A stretch of 64,000 nt of DNA from Nyssa sinensis (Eukaryota; Streptophyta; Magnoliopsida; Cornales; Nyssaceae). The number at the start of each line of letters is the position of its first letter. Position 1 is the first letter of the stretch. The stretch covers positions 38,887,396-38,951,395 of the forward strand of contig CM018043.1 in the NCBI GenBank assembly GCA_008638375.1. Direction: 5' to 3'. The notes below the pieces were generated by a model, which saw only the letters and a list, made by a program, of their open reading frames with translations, ran no database searches and was not told the DNA's origin. Below are positions 60,618-64,000 of this stretch, one piece after another. The translations under genes and the position numbers were made by a program.

Positions 60618-60917
60618 TTCTTCATTATTTTCATCATTTTTTTTTTTATATATGGAGAACAGCTGCGTGGCTGCATGCAGCCCACTATCTCTCTCTCTCC
60701 AAGCTTCTAAATGCTTCTACGGCTATCTAATCTCTCCCAGTTCATTCCTTCTAATCCCATTTCTTTTTAATTTCTTATTCCTCTTTAGTTTACATGTATT
60801 GTAAATTTATATATATGGTAACCGCATGTATATATATACTTATATATTATTTAATATGTAATGGTATTAGTTCATATATATGTATATATTTAATATGAAA
60901 TTGTATTAGTTCTTATG

Positions 60918-60954
<37 letters not shown>

Positions 60955-61175
60955 TTATATTTATTTACACATTTTGATTCTACACACACAATACATGCTT
61001 AATGTGTGTATTTAGCATGTGTTCATATACACATATAATTATGTCACATAATATAATCATGTATTGCAATATACTTATTTTTATATTTTTTAAATTTTGG
61101 TCCTTTCTCGTAATAATTTCTGGACTATTGTTGAATCCCCGTAAAATGTGTCTTGGGTTGGGGTATTACAGTCAT

Positions 61176-61318
61176 CATGCATTGGCAGAGTTTCTAAGTG
61201 ACCTAAAAAAGGGATTTACAAGTTTTTTTGAGAGCATTGTAATTTTGCTCGTATAAGATTAGCTTCCTGCTAGCATAGTGGATTGATTTTTCCTTCTTCT
61301 TTGACATTTAGTTCTGAG
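61176..61318 (-). pseudogene. Tat-type pol fragment: middle of the first RNase H
   Basis: A short block between solo LTR D and the MITE. On the minus strand YNALKKTCKSLF and KLCQCMM lead, once LTR D is removed, into TMHLVSRIDP at 50595. This is the usual run in Ty3 RNase H. There are two stops and no open frame of useful length. Confidence 0.65.
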
Positions 61319-61688
61319 TAGGGATGGAAACGAGGCAGATTTGGTGCAAGGGACCCCTTCCTCAACCTCGCCCCATGAAAAAATATTTCCCCCCGAACCT
61401 ATATAAACCCCGTGAAAAGTGGGGGCGATTCCCCATCGAGGTCCCCATTTATTTTTAAACTTTTCTTTATTTACTTATTCGATTAATTAAATTATAATTA
61501 TCATATTTTAAACAAACATTAAATGTCTTAAAATACAAAATATGCATGTTAATAGAGATTAAGAATGACATTATATTCTTTTTCAAAACATATAACTCTA
61601 TCAAGTATGTATAAACTTTTAATGGGTAACAAAAAAACTGGGTGGGGTTGGTGGGTTCCCATTGGGTCGAGTTAAATTGTCGTCCCTA
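61319..61688. mobile_element. hAT-like MITE (370 bp) inserted in Tat pol
   Basis: The ends are TAGGGATGGAAA and (reverse complement) TAGGGACGACAA, 9 of 12 bases matching. The interior has the CCCCG / GGGGCG blocks common in small non-autonomous hAT elements, an AT-rich middle and no ORF. The flanks GTTCTGAG and ACTCTAAG match at 5 of 8 positions with only transitions, a plausible decayed 8-bp duplication. It interrupts otherwise continuous reverse transcriptase/RNase H sequence. Confidence 0.65.
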
Positions 61689-62560
61689 ACTCTAAGCCAG
61701 CATAGCCCATGCAGCTATATCTGTTACAGTGAGGTATAACAATCAAGGAATGCTTTGTTGAAGAAGAGCCAATACTAGAGAACTAGCTAAGTAGGCTTCG
61801 ATTTGTTCAAAGACTTATTGGTATGCAGTGTTCCACTTCTATGGGAAATCCTTTTCCAAGAGATTGAAGATGGGTTCACAAATAGTAGTGAATTGGGATA
61901 TGAACTTGATAATGTATTGTAATCTCCCAAGGTAGCCCCTAACTTGCTTTTCCATTTTTAGAGCGAGGATTTCAATGATTACCTCGGCCTTTGTAGGGTC
62001 GACCTCGATTCCCCTTTGGCTTACCATGAAGCCTAAGAGCTTGCTAGATGTAACTCCAAATACACACTTTTGGGGGTTCAGCCTCATTTGGTACTTCCTG
62101 ATTCTTTTAAGGAACTTTTTGAGGGCAGTGGGGTAACTCTCCCTATCTTTGGATTTTGTGATCATGTCATCAACATACATTTCAACCTCTTTATGGATTA
62201 GGTCATATACGATAGTGGTTGCGGCCTTTTGGTATGTAGCCCCATATTTTTTTGTCCGAAGGGAATAAAAGTGTACCAAAAGGTGCCCCACTGTGTTATG
62301 AAGGCAGTTTTGTCCATGTAATCGAGGTGCAAATTGATTTGATTATACCCCCCACGAAACCGTCAACAAATGACATCATAGCATAATCGGCCATGTTATC
62401 TACTAGTAGGTTTATGTTGGGTAGAGTAAAGTCACCCTTTGGACATGTTTTGTTGAGATCCCTACAATTTGCACACATACGGACCTTCTCATCTTTCTTT
62501 GGTACGGGTACTATGTTAGCCAACCATTTGGGGTATTCTGACATGGTTATAAACCCTATG
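61689..62560 (-). pseudogene. Tat/Ogre-type reverse transcriptase
   Basis: Minus strand: YPKWLANIVPVPKKDEKVRM and DLNKTCPKGDFTLPNINLLV (62300-62540) are the fingers/palm of a Ty3 reverse transcriptase. MMSFVDGF follows, then a frameshift near 62345. YVDD is intact at 62166-62177, and LRLNPQKC-like, SSKLLGFMVSQRGIEVDPTK and YLGRLQYIIKFISQFTTICE lead to the connection domain (61840-62000). Degraded RNase H start follows to 61689 (HCNRYSCMGYA near 61700). The spacing and phrases (SERGIEVDP-type) fit the Tat lineage. Confidence 0.88.
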
Positions 62561-63640
62561 GCTAATTGTTTTTCAACCTCATCTTTGACTTTAAGAGACC
62601 ACTCGGATCTCTATTTTTTGAGCTTTTGTTTGTTTGGCTTGGCCTCAAGGTCGAAGGGTCTTGGAAAAGTCTATCATAACTTCATCATAGCCACAGGTGT
62701 AATCCGCAAAGATTTCCCAGCCGGAGAACCTGATTTTTTCCTTCCTGTCATAGTTAGGCTTTGAAAAGTCATAGTAGAGGTGTGTTTCCCCTTGCTAAAG
62801 AAAGTTGTTGTTTAGGGTGGAGAAGTATGGTTTAATCTCAATCAACTTTGGGGGCAACCCCTGTTCTTTTTCAATTTTCTTGACTTGGGTGACCAAGGAT
62901 TTGTTTCGAAAGTCTTTTTTAGTGGGCGTATAATCGAGGCCGAATAAGTACTCCACTTCTTGCAGTTGGGGTGGTGTAGGCAAACCTTGTAAGTAGTGAC
63001 CTAGGCATTTACCGGGCACGTACCCCATGAGTTTCATCGTGTGTCAAACTAAGCTTTTGTAAATGCCATCATTGGGTGCTTGCTCAGTCTCTAACCTTCC
63101 GACAGGACTAAAGCTTGCTAGTGTCGTGTCGCCAATCCCATGCTGGATCTGTAGGATAGGGGCAGTGTCATAAGTGGGATCAGTGTCTCCATGAATTGTG
63201 ACCACTCTAAGCTAGCATGTAAACTTGAGTTTCTGATGTAGAGAGTAGGCTATAACTTTCATTTCATGTAACCATGGTCGGCCTAATAGCAGATTAAAGG
63301 AGGCTAGGACATCCAAAATTTGGAATTGAGCAGTAATATCAACTGGGCCCAAATTTATGGTAAGTGTTATGACTCCTACCACTTCTCGCTGGGTGTTGTC
63401 GTCTGCTTGTACTATTTGTGTTAATGGTGCTAGATCACATATCTCCAAACCAAGGCACTTTGCGGCCCTAAAAGGACACACGTTGAGAGCTAATTCGTTA
63501 TTAATGAGTACCATGGGTACTTTCTTTCCCAAAGCATCCACGATTATGTGCAGGGCCTTGGTATGGCTGCCTTCGCCCTTTGGCAAGTCATGGTCCTTGA
63601 ACGTGATGACATTGTTGAATTTCACCCCTCCAATGAACTA
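62561..63640 (-). pseudogene. Tat/Ogre-type protease and protease-RT linker
   Basis: Minus strand frame from about 63625: ITFKDHDLPKGEGSHTKALH leads into an aspartic protease (VPMVLINNELALNVCPFRAA, FQILDVLASFNLLLGRPWLH). The active-site triad that should begin with Asp reads Asn-Asn-Glu here, so this copy cannot be catalytic. The linker follows with MGYVPGKCLGHYLQG and LFGLDYTPTKKDF (62850-63037), a G-patch-like spacer typical between protease and reverse transcriptase in this lineage. Stops lie near 63210 and 62795. Confidence 0.85.
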
Positions 63641-64000
63641 AGTAAGCTGCTTAGGGTGGTAGTAATGGGAACTTGAGACTCATTCAGTTGTTTCAAGATA
63701 ACATGTCAGTTTGGAAATGATGATGTGAGCAAACCCCAAACAGAAATATTGGCTTGAGCCTTTTTTAGTTGCTTGAGGAGCTCGTCCTCGATGGAGGCCT
63801 ATGATAGAGTCTTGACCGGATGTTTGGTTCTCAGAAATTCAGTTACAAACAAGATCATCTATTTGTAAATGGTTGGGTTTGAAGGGTCGGCCCCCTTGGG
63901 TGACATGGACTACATTGGCCGAGCTGGCTTGGTTATTACTCTCCATGAGCTCATCCCAAGTGATCATGTTACAATTTAGAACGACTACAGTATTTTTTGT
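63641..64000 (-). pseudogene. Tat/Ogre-type gag C-terminal region, running off the window
   Basis: Minus strand: DELLKQLKKAQANISVWGLL (about 63720-63785) and LNESQVPITTTLSSLLSSL (about 63645-63700) match the gag-protease linker phrases of Tat elements. The frame is broken by stops. The rest of gag, the leader and the 5' LTR would be to the right of the window. Confidence 0.65.

Larger units (their letters stand above)
50601..61170 (-). repeat. Solo LTR D, minus strand, with internal tandem duplication and nested LTR E
   Basis: The + strand left edge is TGTCACAACCCGAAACCC and the right edge is GGGTTGGGGTATTACA, with perfect flanking duplication GTCAT (50596-50600 and 61171-61175). Taking out E (3941 bp plus its 5-bp duplication) leaves 6.62 kb, of which 2.88 kb is a second copy. 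The single-copy length of about 3.74 kb agrees with the related solo LTR F (3.70 kb). Long open frames here (for example 60412-60804) are pyrimidine-rich or low-complexity. No gene is seen. The right end has (AT)n runs near 60915-60950. Confidence 0.88.

Noticed and set aside
1..64000. tRNA or rRNA genes
   Set aside because: Only the 12-13-base tRNA-complementary primer sites were seen. No cloverleaf-like sequence or rRNA motif was recognised on either strand.

Overview
This window is plant nuclear DNA, almost certainly from an angiosperm and probably a eudicot with a repeat-rich genome. It is a pile of nested LTR retrotransposons. I find no host protein gene, rRNA, tRNA or CRISPR array that I can support. 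The plant assignment rests on chromodomain-bearing Ty3/Gypsy elements with 3-4 kb LTRs, a Ty1/Copia element primed by initiator-Met tRNA, and a Tat/Ogre-type Ty3 element with an extra RNase H and an antisense extra ORF.

Layout: (1) 1-3343 (- strand) holds the gag start, primer-binding site and 5' LTR of a Gypsy element that continues off the left edge. (2) 3344-6126 holds remnants of a + strand Gypsy LTR with a very short internal region. (3) 6127-22718 is a 5.07-kb Copia element with target-site duplication GAAAT. Its reverse transcriptase is split by a complete 11.5-kb Gypsy element (A, 9818-21333, duplication AAAGG). (4) 22724-30838 is mostly unassigned sequence plus a - strand solo LTR (G, 25721-30527, duplication ATATA). 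(5) 30839-34541 is a + strand solo LTR (F). (6) From about 34.6 kb to the right edge lies one old - strand Tat/Ogre-type element. In its own order from right to left it has gag end, protease, reverse transcriptase, two RNase H domains, integrase, an antisense ORF on the + strand and a 32-bp tandem array.

The Tat element is broken by a hAT-like MITE (61319-61688) and by two solo LTRs. Solo LTR D (50601-61170, duplication GTCAT) carries a 2.88-kb internal tandem duplication and a further solo LTR E (51689-55629). Solo LTR C (37556-49613, duplication CGGAT) carries a complete - strand Gypsy element B (38423-48488, duplication GCTTT). Removing the insertions makes the Tat RNase H and integrase reading frames continuous again, which confirms the nesting order.

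All coding regions are dead. Gypsy A and B keep one uninterrupted frame over about 1500 and 1615 codons apart from in-frame stops, and nearly all of those are TAG. This points to decay by C-to-T change at methylated cytosines rather than by indels. Five LTR families here share a short inverted repeat just downstream of a TATA-like tract, and several carry tandem minisatellites.
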